Of a stretch of DNA of 64,000 bases, positions 1 to 10,999 are shown piece after piece. Location of the stretch: positions 1,524,748-1,588,747 of the forward strand of contig MNCI01034636.1 of assembly GCA_015680685.1 (NCBI GenBank), given 5' to 3'. The notes under the pieces are model-generated. The model saw nothing but the letters and a program-made list of their open reading frames with translations, was not told the DNA's origin and did not search any database. The stretch is from Gnetum montanum (Eukaryota > Streptophyta > Gnetopsida > Gnetales > Gnetaceae). The position numbers and the translations under genes are program-made. Every line of letters starts with the position of its first letter. Within the stretch, counting starts at the first letter, position 1.

Positions 1-1130
1 CCTTCAACTATTCTTCTTGAATATCAAAGTATAAAATATTATTTAACCACAAACACCATGTATATTTCTCTTGAATATCCCTTGTGAATTTATTCATATT
101 TTATCATCTTGCTGCTCCATAAAATGGCTAAATGTATCAACATTATGTATTTTTATGTGTCATCCTTAGAGCATCCATGTTGGACCCATGCTAGCTAGTG
201 ATGATGAGGGGTTACGCAATGTGGGTAAGGGGGTTGGCATAAAATATGACTTATTTTTGCTTGATTTTATGCTACTAGGGACCATAGGAAGGTGTGAAGG
301 TTATGATATGTCAATTTGGAGGTTACTTTTGATGTTTTATTATCACAACCCATCCAACCACTATAGGACCATGCTGGCTAGTGTGGTTATGATGCCCCCT
401 AGCATGGCTGTACTTAAATCCATGATTTTTACCACTTTTTGTTTGATTTTTTAAGTTTTTGGAGCTACTAGAGGCTTCTACTAGGATTTTAGACTTTGTG
501 AGTCTATTTTGGAGTCAAATTAAGGTTTGATTTATGCTTGTAAATTCCATCCCCCATGGAGCAATACTAGCTAGCATGGATGGGCTTTGGATCAACATTG
601 TTGCCCAAAATTAAAGGTTCTATGATGGGTTCTTGCCTCTCTTGGGGCTTGGTACTTGCTGGCATTGACATTTGGCTACTAAATTTGGCATAGATGTTTT
701 TGGGTTTTTACATGTTATTCATGGGATGCTTTGACCCATGTTGGATCCATGCTGACTAGCATGGGCAAGGGGAGTTTCAAGTTAGCAAGTATTTTTCAAG
801 GATTCATGAGGGTTAAAAACTAGAATAGATGTGATTTTAGGCCTTAAATCCTATCTCTTGGGAGTTTTCTAGTGAGGCCCATCCAAATTTTTTTTGTTTG
901 ATTTTTTATCTCCCACCATCCTAGCATTGCTAAGAACTTTCCTCCTTTTGAACTACCAATTCATCATTAGTTTAGTGAATGAATTAGGTAAATGGAGTTT
1001 CATGCATGCTACACAATTTCATGTTGTCATTATGATATAAGGCTATGTTTGCTAACTTATATAATTGTAATGTAATAAATAAGTAAAATTGACTAGGTGG
1101 AAAGGTTGTAAACTGAATTGTAAATAAGTA
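1..1130 (-). repeat. Possible degenerate 3' LTR of the older Tat-type copy
   Basis: No convincing reading frame is seen. The stretch carries a recurring near-palindromic motif built on CATGCTAGCTAG at about 185, 370, 570 and 750, each 150-200 bases apart. One occurrence (GGAGCAATACTAGCT) resembles the unit of the minisatellite at 6,993-7,200 inside the putative 5' LTR of the same old copy. Its place beyond the 3' minisatellite remnant would suit a 3' LTR read on the minus strand. No LTR end is visible, so this is a positional inference. Confidence 0.25.
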
Positions 1131-1139
1131 ATGATGTTT

Positions 1140-1315
1140 TGCTAGTTTTAGGTCATGGAAGGCTATGTGATTTACCAATTTTTGACTATGGTAGACCATT
1201 TCTTTGCTAGTTTTAGGCCTTGGTGGACTACGATCTTGCCAGTTTTTAGCCTTAGTGGACCATGTGTTACCAATTTTAGGCCTTGGCAAGTCATAGTTCA
1301 TACTTGCCTAGTAGG
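1140..1315 (-). repeat. Degenerate minisatellite remnant of the older Tat-type copy
   Basis: Four or five units of about 35 bases share the core GCTAGTTTTAGGCCTTGGTGGAC with variation. The same core, as GCCAGTTTTACGTCGTAGCGGAC, makes up the larger array at 22,860-23,462 in the better preserved Tat element. In both elements the array lies downstream of pol when read on the minus strand. The remnant therefore marks the 3' part of the old copy. Confidence 0.5.
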
Positions 1316-1739
1316 CATGAGATGCTCTTAAGAGAGCATATAAAGATAAAATCAATAATGAAACATGATATAATGTCACAAAGGTGAATAAACAATTGAT
1401 AATAGGATGGATGAGACATTTATTGTGAACTTGTTTGTTAATCTTTGATAGATCAATGAGTTCCTTTGGCATGATCTTATACTTACCATCTCTCGTGTTC
1501 AACATGGCAAGTTGCATGGATTTCCACTAACCATCCCATGTCATAGAGTTGATATTGATAGCATTGTTATTATCTTTGTTGTTGGTTGTCCCAGTCTAAG
1601 TATCAAGAGTTTCTTCTTAAAACTTCACATTTGAAAATCTGTTAATGTTAACATAATTAATCAAAGGTAGTGACACATTATCTCAAAAAATGAAAATTTT
1701 TCCTTCCTTGTATGACATGTGAATATCTTGATGTTTAGG
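1316..1739. other. No feature recognised between protease remnant and minisatellite
   Basis: This AT-rich stretch contains no recognisable RT, RNase H or integrase, all of which would be expected here if the old copy were complete. It bridges the protease remnant and the 3' array in only about 420 bases. The pol region therefore appears to have been deleted or never present. Confidence 0.4.
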
Positions 1740-2290
1740 AGATTAGACTATGTGGAGCTTAGCCAATGATGGCCTTGGTAAGATCAAGTTAAAGCTAGTT
1801 GCCTCTTCAATCACTAGGAAGTTGGAAAATGTGGGAAACTCCTCTTTGGCTATGAAATCCAAGGAAATAGAACCTTGCACTACTAGTCATGATCCATTAA
1901 ATAAATTGAGTGCTAAGGTTGTGGTTTCTTTGATGTTCTCAATTAAGCCTAGTTTGTCAACAATGGAAAATGGTACCACATTAGTTTCTACCCCATTATC
2001 CACATGAAAATAATGAACTTTGTATCTACCAACATGTATGATGATAAGAAGAGGAGTAGATAGAACTTATCCATCTCTAGAGTGAATATTTACCTTACTA
2101 TCACAAAATTTGAGCATTTGTTTATGCTCATTTTCCATAAAAAAGTATTGCTCAATAACATAGTGATTGATTCTTTATTGGTGGACATGTCTTTGCTCAT
2201 AGGGATAGAAGTCAATGCTTGAGCTAGCGCATCTCTATGAGTAGGAGAAGTCATGAACAGGTCATACAAGTTTGGTGACGTGTTCTTTTA
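1740..2290 (-). pseudogene. Retroviral-type aspartic protease remnant, older Tat copy
   Basis: The minus-strand translation is collinear with the protease at 31,500-31,973. It shows a degenerate active-site region (VDNG in place of the newer copy's VDDGAATNF), then IVDKLGL, then FPTF and an ATSFNLIL-PRPSLAS segment. The last segment matches the GRPWL region that closes plant Ty3/gypsy proteases. Stops and small indels break the frame. It lies downstream of gag in the same orientation. It shows what the newer copy should contain after its VEE codons, which helps place the insertion junction near 31,499. Confidence 0.6.
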
Positions 2291-2329
2291 TATCAATAAG
2301 CATTTTTCTTATTCCATGGTTTTAAGGAA

Positions 2330-4990
2330 ATTTTTTTTCTTAGCATGTTATCCTTTGGCCTTGATGGTTTTAACTTCATCCTTTCTAGAGTTTGTAGCTT
2401 AGGTTTTGATGTATGTGCCTTGGGATTCTTGTACATGAGTATAGTTGATCTTGGTGTGGGTTTAGGTGGGTTACCTTTAATGGGCTTATTTGTTGGTTTG
2501 GTGATAGGTTGCTTTCACTGCCATTGTGATGATGGTTTCTTGCTAAACATTGAGTTGTTGGCCATAATATGTAGGATTTGATCACGAGTTATTATGGTCT
2601 TACTTGTTAAAGATTATGGGACCTAGATAATAAATGGTTCATTAGGATTTGGAGGATTAGTAACTCATTGATTGCATTGTGATGTTGAATCCATTAAGAG
2701 AAGGGCACATGTGATAAAAGGCTACTTAGGGGCTAGAGGAGGTCATAGTTGTATGATGAAGGGGTCTCTAGGCTTCATGTTTTGGGGCTATGGTGGCACC
2801 TTAATGACAAATGGTTCCCTAGAAAAAATTAGACCATTTGGTTTCTATGAATGATGCTATGGTGGAAGAGTTATTATTGGCTCTTGGAGGGTTGGGCTCA
2901 TTCAAAACCAACTCTCTATGGTCTTTCATTGTCTGGAGGTCATCCTTTAATCCTAGGAAAGAATCAATGTCATGACCAACCATTTGATGATAATGATAGC
3001 ACCTATGAAGCCTAAAGTACTTCAATAGCTTGGGATCATCTTTGTTAGCTATCGTTGGGTCTCTAGCTATGTCACAAAGATGATCGTGCCTCTTATGAGC
3101 CTCTTCAAATAGTTACTTATGTTGTATACAGTCATTTTAAGTAACTATTCTAGAAGCTTAGAGAGCTTAATAGGCAACCTTATGTACTTAGACTTATCCT
3201 TCTATCCAAATTTTGGTCTTGTTTGATTTGGAGCATAGGAAGTGGATGGTTGGAATGAGTTGAAAGATGTATTGCATGATGGTGATCATTATCTCTCTTC
3301 TTGTTTTGAGTCTTTTGCTACTATGACCACAATGGTACATTCTTTCTTGGTTTTATCTCGATCCCTCCTTGTGTGTTGATTTTTGTATGCCATATAGGCT
3401 GGAGTTTTGCTAGCCTTAGCTACCTCCTCAATGTTCTTAGTTTTTGAGAAGCCTTGGCTTAGTGACCAGGGCTCTAGATAGTAAAGATTTAACTTGATAA
3501 AGTCATTTACTACTCCCTTGTAGATGGCCAAGAGGTTGGTTTTAGAGATAGGCTTTGAAATATTGTTGAGCATTGAATTCTATCTCTGAATAAACCTTTT
3601 GATTAGTTTAAATGACCTCTCACCTTCATTAGTTGGTCCAACATGGGATTCGGCCTCAAGTTATATCTGAAGTAGTTGATAAATTGGTTAATCAAGTTCT
3701 CAAGGGAAGAGATGGAACCTCTAGGCATGGTTCAGTACCAATCTAGAACCTTACCCTTTGAAGACATGGGAAAAATCCATATTATCATATAAGGTCAAGC
3801 TTGTAAAAAGAGGCACCCAAACTAGAAGATGACTAGGTGTGCATTGGGATCCCATTCATCATTGTATTTGGTGAAGTTTGGTATGGGCTTGTCGATGAGT
3901 AAGGTCATTTGAGGCATAGTAGGATTTATAGGATCATCTTGGTAGAACTATAAAACCTTGACCATATAAGTTATACTAGTATTAAGTTTTCATAGCTCTT
4001 TGGTAAGGTCTTGGATCATTTGGAAGGCTTGATCCAAGTCTTGGGACATCCTTGTGGGCTATGGTGCTTATATTGATAGTTGAGGAGGGATTTGTGAAGC
4101 TTGAGATTGTACAATTGACATTGGCATAGAGGGAAGAGGTTGTGTGGCCATCATTGTGATGAGTTAAATAAGGAAAAAGACATTTGAGTTGGAACTTGTA
4201 GTATCAAGGGGATGAAAGAAGTATGAGAGGCTTGTGTTGCTTGGGGTCCTAATGAGAGTCCCATAAGTATATCAAAGGGAGATGGTGAGCTAGACATCAA
4301 TGGGGCTAGGTGAATGGAGTGAGGTTGTGTGGAAAAGGACATCGATGAGAATAAGAAGGTGGATTGATGCATGTATTGTACTTGGTATGTGAAAATAATG
4401 GATGTAGACTCAAACATGGTAGAATGGATAGGAGGGAAATTAGGCTAAGGGACTTGTTCCACTAATGAGGCAAGAGATGTGAAGTTGGGTGTAGTTGTTT
4501 GGGGATCCAAACATTGGAAAAGACTCCAAATGAATGTGTACAACTTTGGTTCAGCCTCAAATTCATTGTGCTCTTCTTGGTGATCATATGAGCTAATTCC
4601 ATCACTAAACTCATAAATCTTTATGAGTTGTATGAGCATTTATGCATAAAAGCTAGTGATGGGGATTTGATCATAAGGAGATGGAATGTATTCTTTCCCA
4701 TTCTAGTGTATGATTTTGAATTGATGCTTAGCATCAAATTTAGATCGTGGTATCAAGAGACTTCCTTTTATCTTGGCACATAGGGAGTTGTAGAACTCCT
4801 CATTAATGATCACAAACTCTAGGTTATTAGCCCTTTTCCTAAGTGATTATCTTTGTTCTATGACCGTAGGGTCTTTTAGGTAATAGACACAAATTGCACC
4901 TTGGCTAGGGGCCATGTATGTGAGGTCTAGTGGTAGAATGATTGATCTATGAAAAGACATTAATTGGTATCAACCAAAACAAGTTGGACC
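2330..4990 (-). pseudogene. Gag polyprotein remnant, older Tat copy
   Basis: Several broken minus-strand segments are collinear with the gag at 32,148-34,667. At 2,819-3,025 the segment CHYHQMVGHDIDSFLGLKDD is a degenerate form of the C-x2-H-x4-GH-type finger followed by a helical segment. At 3,289-3,573 the segments LLAIYKGVVNDFIK and SQGFSKTKNIEEVAKASK match the capsid-like part of the newer copy. The N-terminal part near 4,740-4,990 also aligns. Gag would form the virus-like particle in the cytoplasm. Frame breaks throughout make it non-functional. I see no sign of an intact start. Confidence 0.75.
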
Positions 4991-6097
4991 AATAGAAACT
5001 AAGCTAGGCTTTGAAAAGCTAAGGTAGGTTTTAAAAGGTCCAGAAGTTTTTGGAAACTTAAAAGAAAAATAAAACCAAACTTGCTATAGTTTTTATGTTG
5101 GGCTTTTTTAAAAAGTCCAACACTTCTTGTGAAAATTTAGGTATGGAAAAATAGGGTTATTTGTAATATATTAGGTCTTGAAAAGATACACTAGTATTTT
5201 CCAAAGAATGTGTTGATGATAAAAATAGTAAGTTTTACTTTACTTTTTTTCAAGGGGTATTGGTGTACTTTCCCTTTATGGAAACTATGTTGGGATTTTT
5301 TTTCCAACCAATAAAAATGTTAGTTTTCAAAAGATACACTGGATGTCTTGAAAAGCAATGCTAGGGTTTGTGTTGTGATGGAAAATGTAATTTGTCCACC
5401 ACAACTACATTGGGTATTTTGCCAGAGGGGGGAAAGGTGGGGGTGTTTGATTTAATCTCTAATTAATTAAACTAGCATTCCAGTAAGTGGGATTATCTAA
5501 TGTGTAACATGGGTATGGTTGTAGAATAGTTGTAAACTATAACTTCAGGTACAATGTAGGTTGCAATGGTAGGGGTATGCCCTGCACTTGAAAAATATAC
5601 TAGTTTTTTGTGTTGGTAAAAACCAACTATACTGGCTTTGCTAACAGTGGCTATGTTAGAGTGGGACAAGGGGGAAACCCATAATTCTTGGTCAAAATAA
5701 TGCTTGTTTTTGAAAATGTGGATGTAAAATTCTATTTTTTCAATGGCCATGTTAATGCTATGAGAAGGACCAATGCTGTTCTTACTAGAAAATTTCATAG
5801 TAGGGGGTTTTAGTGGTTGTGTAGAGTAATGATGGCCTTTGAAACACACAAAGGTAGATTCCCCTAACAACCATTCTAGCCTTGTAAAGTATAGAAACTA
5901 TTGTGAAAATATTAGAAAAAACCCAAATCACCTCCAACCACAATGTTGGGTTTTGGTGGTAGGGAAATGGGTGGAAACATTGGTTTCTATTATAGGGAAA
6001 ATTTTATCTAAGCTTAAATATATTTTGTGTAATTTCAAAGTTTTGTACTTGCAAAAAGGTTATTGAAATGACAAACATGATTGGACACAAAACTTGG
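4991..6097 (-). other. Leader region of the older Tat copy, expanded
   Basis: About 1.1 kb separates the primer site from the start of gag; the newer copy has only about 0.2 kb there. No domain is recognised. Minus-strand frames near 5,493-5,870 are open for 125 codons but match nothing I know. Either a sequence was inserted here or this subfamily has a longer leader. Confidence 0.35.
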
Positions 6098-6121
6098 GTG
6101 GAGGTCCTCCTTCTAGTGGCA
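6098..6121 (-). other. Primer binding site, tRNA-Asn type, degenerate
   Basis: On the minus strand TGCCACTAGAAGGAGG begins a few bases after the inferred LTR end. It matches the complement of the tRNA-Asn(GUU) 3' end, with one change in the leading TGG. Six bases of the T-loop complement are missing compared with the copy at 34,883-34,911. Its location at the same place in two related elements supports the call. Confidence 0.6.
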
Positions 6122-6783
6122 AAAAACTATACTGATAGAAAAATTTGGTTATTTGAAAACCAAAAAATTCCAAGTGGAAGAGCTTTAACCCTAAATCCTA
6201 AGGGCCTTTGAGAATGAGGATTTGAGGTACCTTGGATAGTCTCATTGATCACATAAGGACTTAGAGAGTGTAAACAAGAGTAATCAAAATAAGAGGTAAT
6301 GTAGTTCTAGCTTAAAATAAATGTAAAACATGAAAGAAATCTATATTGATTTGCACAACAAATGGAACTGTAAATTTTATTATGATGAAATAAATAAAGA
6401 AAGTTCAAAATCTATAAAAATGGTGCCTGGTGATGCATAAGGTTCACCTCAATGGGGATTTGGAGTATGTTGAAGTTGGTAGTCTTGGATACCATAGTTA
6501 GCGCCATGATCCAAGTGCTCCATAACTTTCAAAATTGCAACACCTTGTTGGTCCCTTTGCTAGATTTGTAGCATTGATGGTATAGGGGTTTTGGACCATA
6601 GAAAAGAGCCATGCTAGAAGTATTGATTCCTAGATAGCTTAGTATTGCCACAAAACCTTACATAATCTCTAATTCTAAAAGGGGGTCAAAATGATTGTAT
6701 GTTCCACATTGAGAATGCTCCAAAAGCCTTGTGTTTACAATCAGTTCTCTAAGCTTTTAGATGCCAAAATGGTGTTCAAGATT

Positions 6784-6795
6784 GGTTTATATAGG
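6784..6795 (-). promoter_or_regulatory. TATA box in the older LTR
   Basis: CCTATATAAACC on the minus strand is a good plant TATA match, placed where the U3/R border of the old LTR is expected. Confidence 0.4.
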
Positions 6796-6992
6796 TTTCA
6801 TGGTCAAAATTTTGGTTGCAAATTTCTATCCTAATTGTTGAAATATTGATGTTACATGTAGGTGTAATAGATGTTCAAATCTAGCTTGGTTTCTATTTAT
6901 AGTAAATTTTGATACCCCCAAGCTACCAAAACCATTCTAGTTACTAAAAATAATAAATGGAACTTTCATCCACACTATTTCTTCCACACATG

Positions 6993-7200
6993 TTGGCCTT
7001 GCAGGAGCAACACCGGGGTTGTAGGAGCAATGCTACGACTATTGGAGCAACACTAAGGTTGTTGGAGCAATGCTAGGGTTGTTGGAGCAACACTGGGGTT
7101 CTTGGAGAAATGTTGGGGCTACTATAATCCAAGAGCAATGTTGAGATTGCATAGGCCACGTTCAGGCTATAGGAGCCATGCTAAGACTTTAGGAGCCAAA
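6993..7200. repeat. Minisatellite of about 21 bases in U3 of the older LTR
   Basis: At least five adjacent units follow the pattern TTGGAGCAACACTAGGGTTG, alternating CAACAC and CAATGC forms, with further degenerate units to about 7,200. The array lies upstream of the TATA box in the direction of transcription, as does the palindromic array of the newer Tat LTRs. Confidence 0.6.
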
Positions 7201-7500
7201 CCCCTTAATGTTGAGCATAGGTGAATCCAACATGGCAAAGGTCGTACACCCCCACAAACTCATGAAAATGCCCATTTTGATAGTTTAAAAAGCATTTTTG
7301 ACCTCTCCAAGTATAAATATAGATATGGTAGAACTTTTTCCAGTTAGGAAGCAAGGTTATAACAACTTATGAAGCATTTTTCAGCCTCAAAAGTTAAAGT
7401 ATGTGAAATTTCATCTCATGGATTGCAATATTCACATCTTACAATGAGTTTTTAGACTCAGGTTTTGTGGGAAAATATAGTTGTAATGCTAAGAGATTGC

Positions 7501-8394
7501 AACATGCATTTTCTAGGTGGTGTTCTAGTAATCTACATAAAAAAATTCTCTGGTCTTTCAAATCTAGCACTTAGCTTTTTCTTTTTGCCTAAAAATTCAT
7601 TAAATGACTTGGAACATAGAGTAATTAGTGATTTGAATATTTTTTCAATAAGAAAAACTTTGTTTGAAATAAATTTCCATTTGGTTTTGATCTACATTTT
7701 TTGACTCCCCAACATTTTGGAATTGCTTAATTATTTTTACTAACATTGCTTGTTATTTGAGCATCTTTTGGCGCATTTTGATTTTGGTTCATGAAACTAG
7801 CATGGAGAAATTTAACTAGTTGATTTTAAAGTAACCTTGAGGCATACTATAACCCTTTGCTATTTTTAGTAGTAAAGTCTAGATCACATTGGACTTTAAA
7901 CAATGTTGTATGCATGGGGAAGTGAATAGGAGGTTTTGGGCATTTAACCCTATTGTACAATAGAAATCAATGTGGTATTTTGATTGACCTTGGTATAGAA
8001 CTTAAGAGATCATAAATAATTCTAGCTAAAATATTTGTACTTGTATTTAGTATTTGGTAAAATCTTATTATGCCTAATGAGCACACATTCCAACTTTTGT
8101 ATTTGAAACCTAAGAGTGGATGCTACCTTTAACAAAATTTGGGGTTATGAGTGGTGGTGAAAATTTCTTGGTTTATTTAATAACATTTAGTTTATTTATG
8201 ATTTGATTATTATTATATTTTTGTATATCTCAAATATGTGATACTAAATTTTTGGATGTACAAACCCTTTTGCATGATTGTCTAGCTCCATCGTGCCTAA
8301 TTCCAAAACTTTTAAGGAAGTTCTTGTAGTTTATTTGTTATACTTAGTCTTTAGACTAAATTTTCATTTTATTTTAAAGGAAATATGGAGTAAA
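7501..8394. other. No feature recognised
   Basis: AT-rich sequence with no domain, repeat or structural signal that I can support. It may hold the rest of the old LTR on the left, and the LTR or leader of the chromovirus-like element on the right. Confidence 0.3.
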
Positions 8395-9060
8395 TACAAG
8401 AGGTAGAAGAAGCTTTCCAACTGATGGAGTGTGCTACTATGCAATAAACTTGATTAGTTACTTATTAACTTAATGATGTAGCTAATCATAGGTGGTAAAT
8501 ATCTAGAGTTACTAGTGGTTGGAAAGAAGTATAGGTGGAGTGGGTTAACTTTGTTAATGTGTTAAAAGAAAGGTATATGTACAAATAATTTAGGAGGATC
8601 AAGAGTAAGGAATTAGCCAAATTAAAGTAAAGTAACCTCAATGCCTCAACTATGATGCTAAGTGTCTATAGTTGATACAATTTGCTCCTCACCTTTAGGA
8701 TAATGAGGAAGAAATGATTTAACATTTGATCACTAAACTAATTGGACCTAATAATATAGTCTTGGTTTCCCTTGATTTGATTGAGTATGCACTAGCCAAG
8801 CATTGGTAATATAAGAAAGTGTAGATTTGGGTAGTAAGAAGAAGAGCTTGATAAGGAGAGTAATTAATATGTGACTAAGCTTAGGAGCTATAAATAGGCT
8901 ATAATAGTTTAAGAAGAAAAAATCCTTAATGACAACATTAGGTCTTTGCTTGTGAATAGCCTAGGCATCTTAGGCAAGAATTCCAAAATTAGTATGCATG
9001 CGACAAAATTAGACATAAATAGTGGGAGTGCCCTTAAAGAATAATTGAGAATAAGACTAG
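8395..9060 (+). pseudogene. Gag remnant with zinc knuckle, chromovirus-like
   Basis: The plus-strand translation follows the usual plant gag pattern: VEEAFQLMECATM, then a degenerate 'W..W' region, then VNFVNVLKERYMYK followed by a KELAKLK stretch. Near 8,995-9,030 a C-x-K-x-x-H-x4-C-P pattern remains from the nucleocapsid zinc knuckle. Many stops interrupt it, mostly at positions expected to hold Gln or Trp. Gag would normally package element RNA. This copy cannot make a product. Confidence 0.55.
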
Positions 9061-9149
9061 AGAAGCTTTAACATTTAACTAATGGGGTAGAAAGAATGGA
9101 TAGAAAGGACACGGAACATAGAAAAAGGATGTATGCTTTGATAGATCAA

Positions 9150-9620
9150 CCTATAGATGAATAGTCCAACACAGTCATGGATATGATATGTAATATTGAT
9201 GAGTCTATATTCTTGATATTTTTTGACCATGGTGTCAAATACATTTTTATGGACCCTAACGTTGTGGACTAATTATATCTTAAGCCTACATCTGTGCATT
9301 CCTTCCTAGTGGTTTAGATATCTAACTTTCCAAATGTAGTCATCTTAGAGATGTCTTTAAATGAAGTAGAGATTCAAGGGTGTGAGAAATATAATGCTCT
9401 CATGGTAACAAGTCTTGAAGCATATGATGTGATTCTTAGAATGGATTGGCTAGCTAAATATGAAGGATGTTTAGCTTGTAGGAATAATACCCACACAATA
9501 TTATCTCTTGATGGGAAGTTATAAGGTAAATGCAAAATAGACATATTAAACTTAACATAGTGATAGCTAATAAGTGCAAATAATTGTTTAGATAAGGTCA
9601 CATTTATTATATGATTTCTA
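9150..9620 (+). pseudogene. Aspartic protease remnant, chromovirus-like
   Basis: FFDHGVKYIFM stands where (L)FDSGASHSFI is usual, so the active-site Asp is kept but the DSG/DTG triad is altered. Downstream EAYDVILRMDWLAKYEG and the following lines match the YDVILGMDWL block typical of plant Ty3/gypsy proteases. It sits between the zinc knuckle and RT, as expected. Stops and substitutions indicate a dead gene. Confidence 0.7.
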
Positions 9621-9714
9621 TGCATGATGAGCCTAAGGAAGATATTGAATAGATTCTAGTAGTTCAAGAGTTCTTGGATATAGTCAAGAAAGAACTTCTT
9701 GGATTATCTCCTAA

Positions 9715-10370
9715 TATAGAGATTAAGTTTAAGATTACAATCAATTTTGGAACCAATCCATTTTCTAGGACATCTCATAGGATGTTTCCTATGCAATTTG
9801 TAGAACTTAACATATAGATTAAGGAGATGATGGATAAGAGAATGATTCAACAAAGTATCTCATCTTGAAATGCACTAGGACTTTTTGTTAAGAAGAAGAA
9901 TAGAAATTTGAGATCATACATTTACTAAAAATAGTTGAAATCAAGTGTTTATTAGGAATCAATATTTGCTACCTAGGATCGATGATCTATTTGACTAACT
10001 AAAAGAAACTAAGAAATTATCTAAGATTGATTTGAAGTCTAACTATCATAAGATTGGGATGAAATAAGAGGATGTACCTGGGAGAGATTTCAAGACATGA
10101 TATAAACATTATGAGTTCTTAGTCATGTTCTTTGGATTTTTGAATGCTTCAATAGTTTTTTAAAATTTAATAAATAGTGTGCTAAATCCTTAGGCTAATT
10201 TTTTATTATCTTTATTAATGACATTATGGTTTACTCTAATGATGAGGAGGATCTCAAGGGACATTTGGAAATAGTGTCATAGATTCTAAGGGCCTAATAG
10301 TTATTTGTTCATGCTTCTAATTATGCCTTATGAAAGAGTAAGAATTAGTTTATTGGTTAAGTGATGTCAA
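9715..10370 (+). pseudogene. Reverse transcriptase remnant, chromovirus-like
   Basis: The frame shows NPFSRTSHRMFPMQFVEL, then a KKKNRNLRS stretch, then SKIDLKSNYHKIGMK, and YEFLVMFFGFLNASIVF. These are degenerate forms of RT motifs 1-4 (SYRM, KKKDG, SKIDLRSGYHQI, MPFGLTNAP). The YVDD-equivalent box is reduced to a frame-shifted patch near 10,200. Stops are frequent. RT copies element RNA into DNA in the virus-like particle. No activity is plausible here. Confidence 0.75.
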
Positions 10371-10374
10371 AAGT

Positions 10375-10995
10375 AGGTATAATAATGGACCCTTCTAAAA
10401 TATTAGTGATTAAGAATTGGTTCATCCAAATTATAGAAAATAAAGTTAGGAGACTCTTTAACCCAATACGATATTACAGAAGGTTTTTAGAGGATTTTTT
10501 AAAGTTTTTTCACCTCTACATAACTTTTTAAGAAAAAACTTTGTTTTCTCTTGGACTAATGCTTACTAAAAGGATTTTGAAAAGTTAAAGAAAATATTAA
10601 TCACAAAAAGTATTATACTATCATCATGTCTTGGGAAGCCTTGTTGTGTCTACATAGATTATTTTGGAGAGGGTTTAAAGAAGCTCTTATTCAGAAAGAA
10701 AAAGTAGAGGCTTATGCTTCAAAACTCTTAAAACCTTAGGAGAGAAAGTATCCAACACATGATTCAAAACTTGGTGCCATAATATTTTATCTTAAGTTTT
10801 GGAGGAAATACATACAAGATAAACACATTACTATATGGATAGATCATAAGAGCCTACAATATTTTATGAACTAGCTAAAACTAAATGTGAGGTAGAAGAG
10901 GTGGATAGAGCTTATAGTAACTCTTAACTTCATAGTAAAGTATCATCCTAGCAAGGGTGACATAGTAGCTAATGTTGATCTTTTGGTATGTCAAA
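10375..10995 (+). pseudogene. RNase H remnant, chromovirus-like
   Basis: It starts with the RT connection block (VRRLFNPIRYYRRFLEDF, like the usual RSFLGLAGYYRRFIEGFS). It then shows HDSKLGAIIFYLKFWRKY, ITIWIDHKSLQYFM, and KYHPSKGDIVANVDLL. The last two match the TDHKSLKYF and YHPGKANVVADALSR blocks that carry RNase H active-site Asp residues. In the final block the second Asp of VADALS reads VANVD. The domain ends just before the LTR-like insertion. Confidence 0.75.
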
Positions 10996-10999
10996 ACAT

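Larger units (their letters stand above)
6128..7500 (-). repeat. Putative 5' LTR of the older Tat-type copy
   Basis: The left edge (TATACTGATAG...) aligns with the left edge of the LTR at 34,918. A second patch near 6,235 (GTCTCATTGATCACATAAGGAC) aligns with the newer LTR near 35,040. A minus-strand TATA box at 6,784-6,795 lies about 660 bases from the left edge, close to the 760 bases in the newer LTR. A tandem array lies in the U3 part in both. The right end was not found, so the end coordinate is a guess from the expected length. Confidence 0.45.

Noticed and set aside
188-454. 88-codon plus frame
   Set aside because: No similarity to any family I know, low-complexity composition, and placed in a degenerate repeat.
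7465-7704. 79-codon plus frame
   Set aside because: AT-rich chance frame with no motif and no homologous partner in the other copies.
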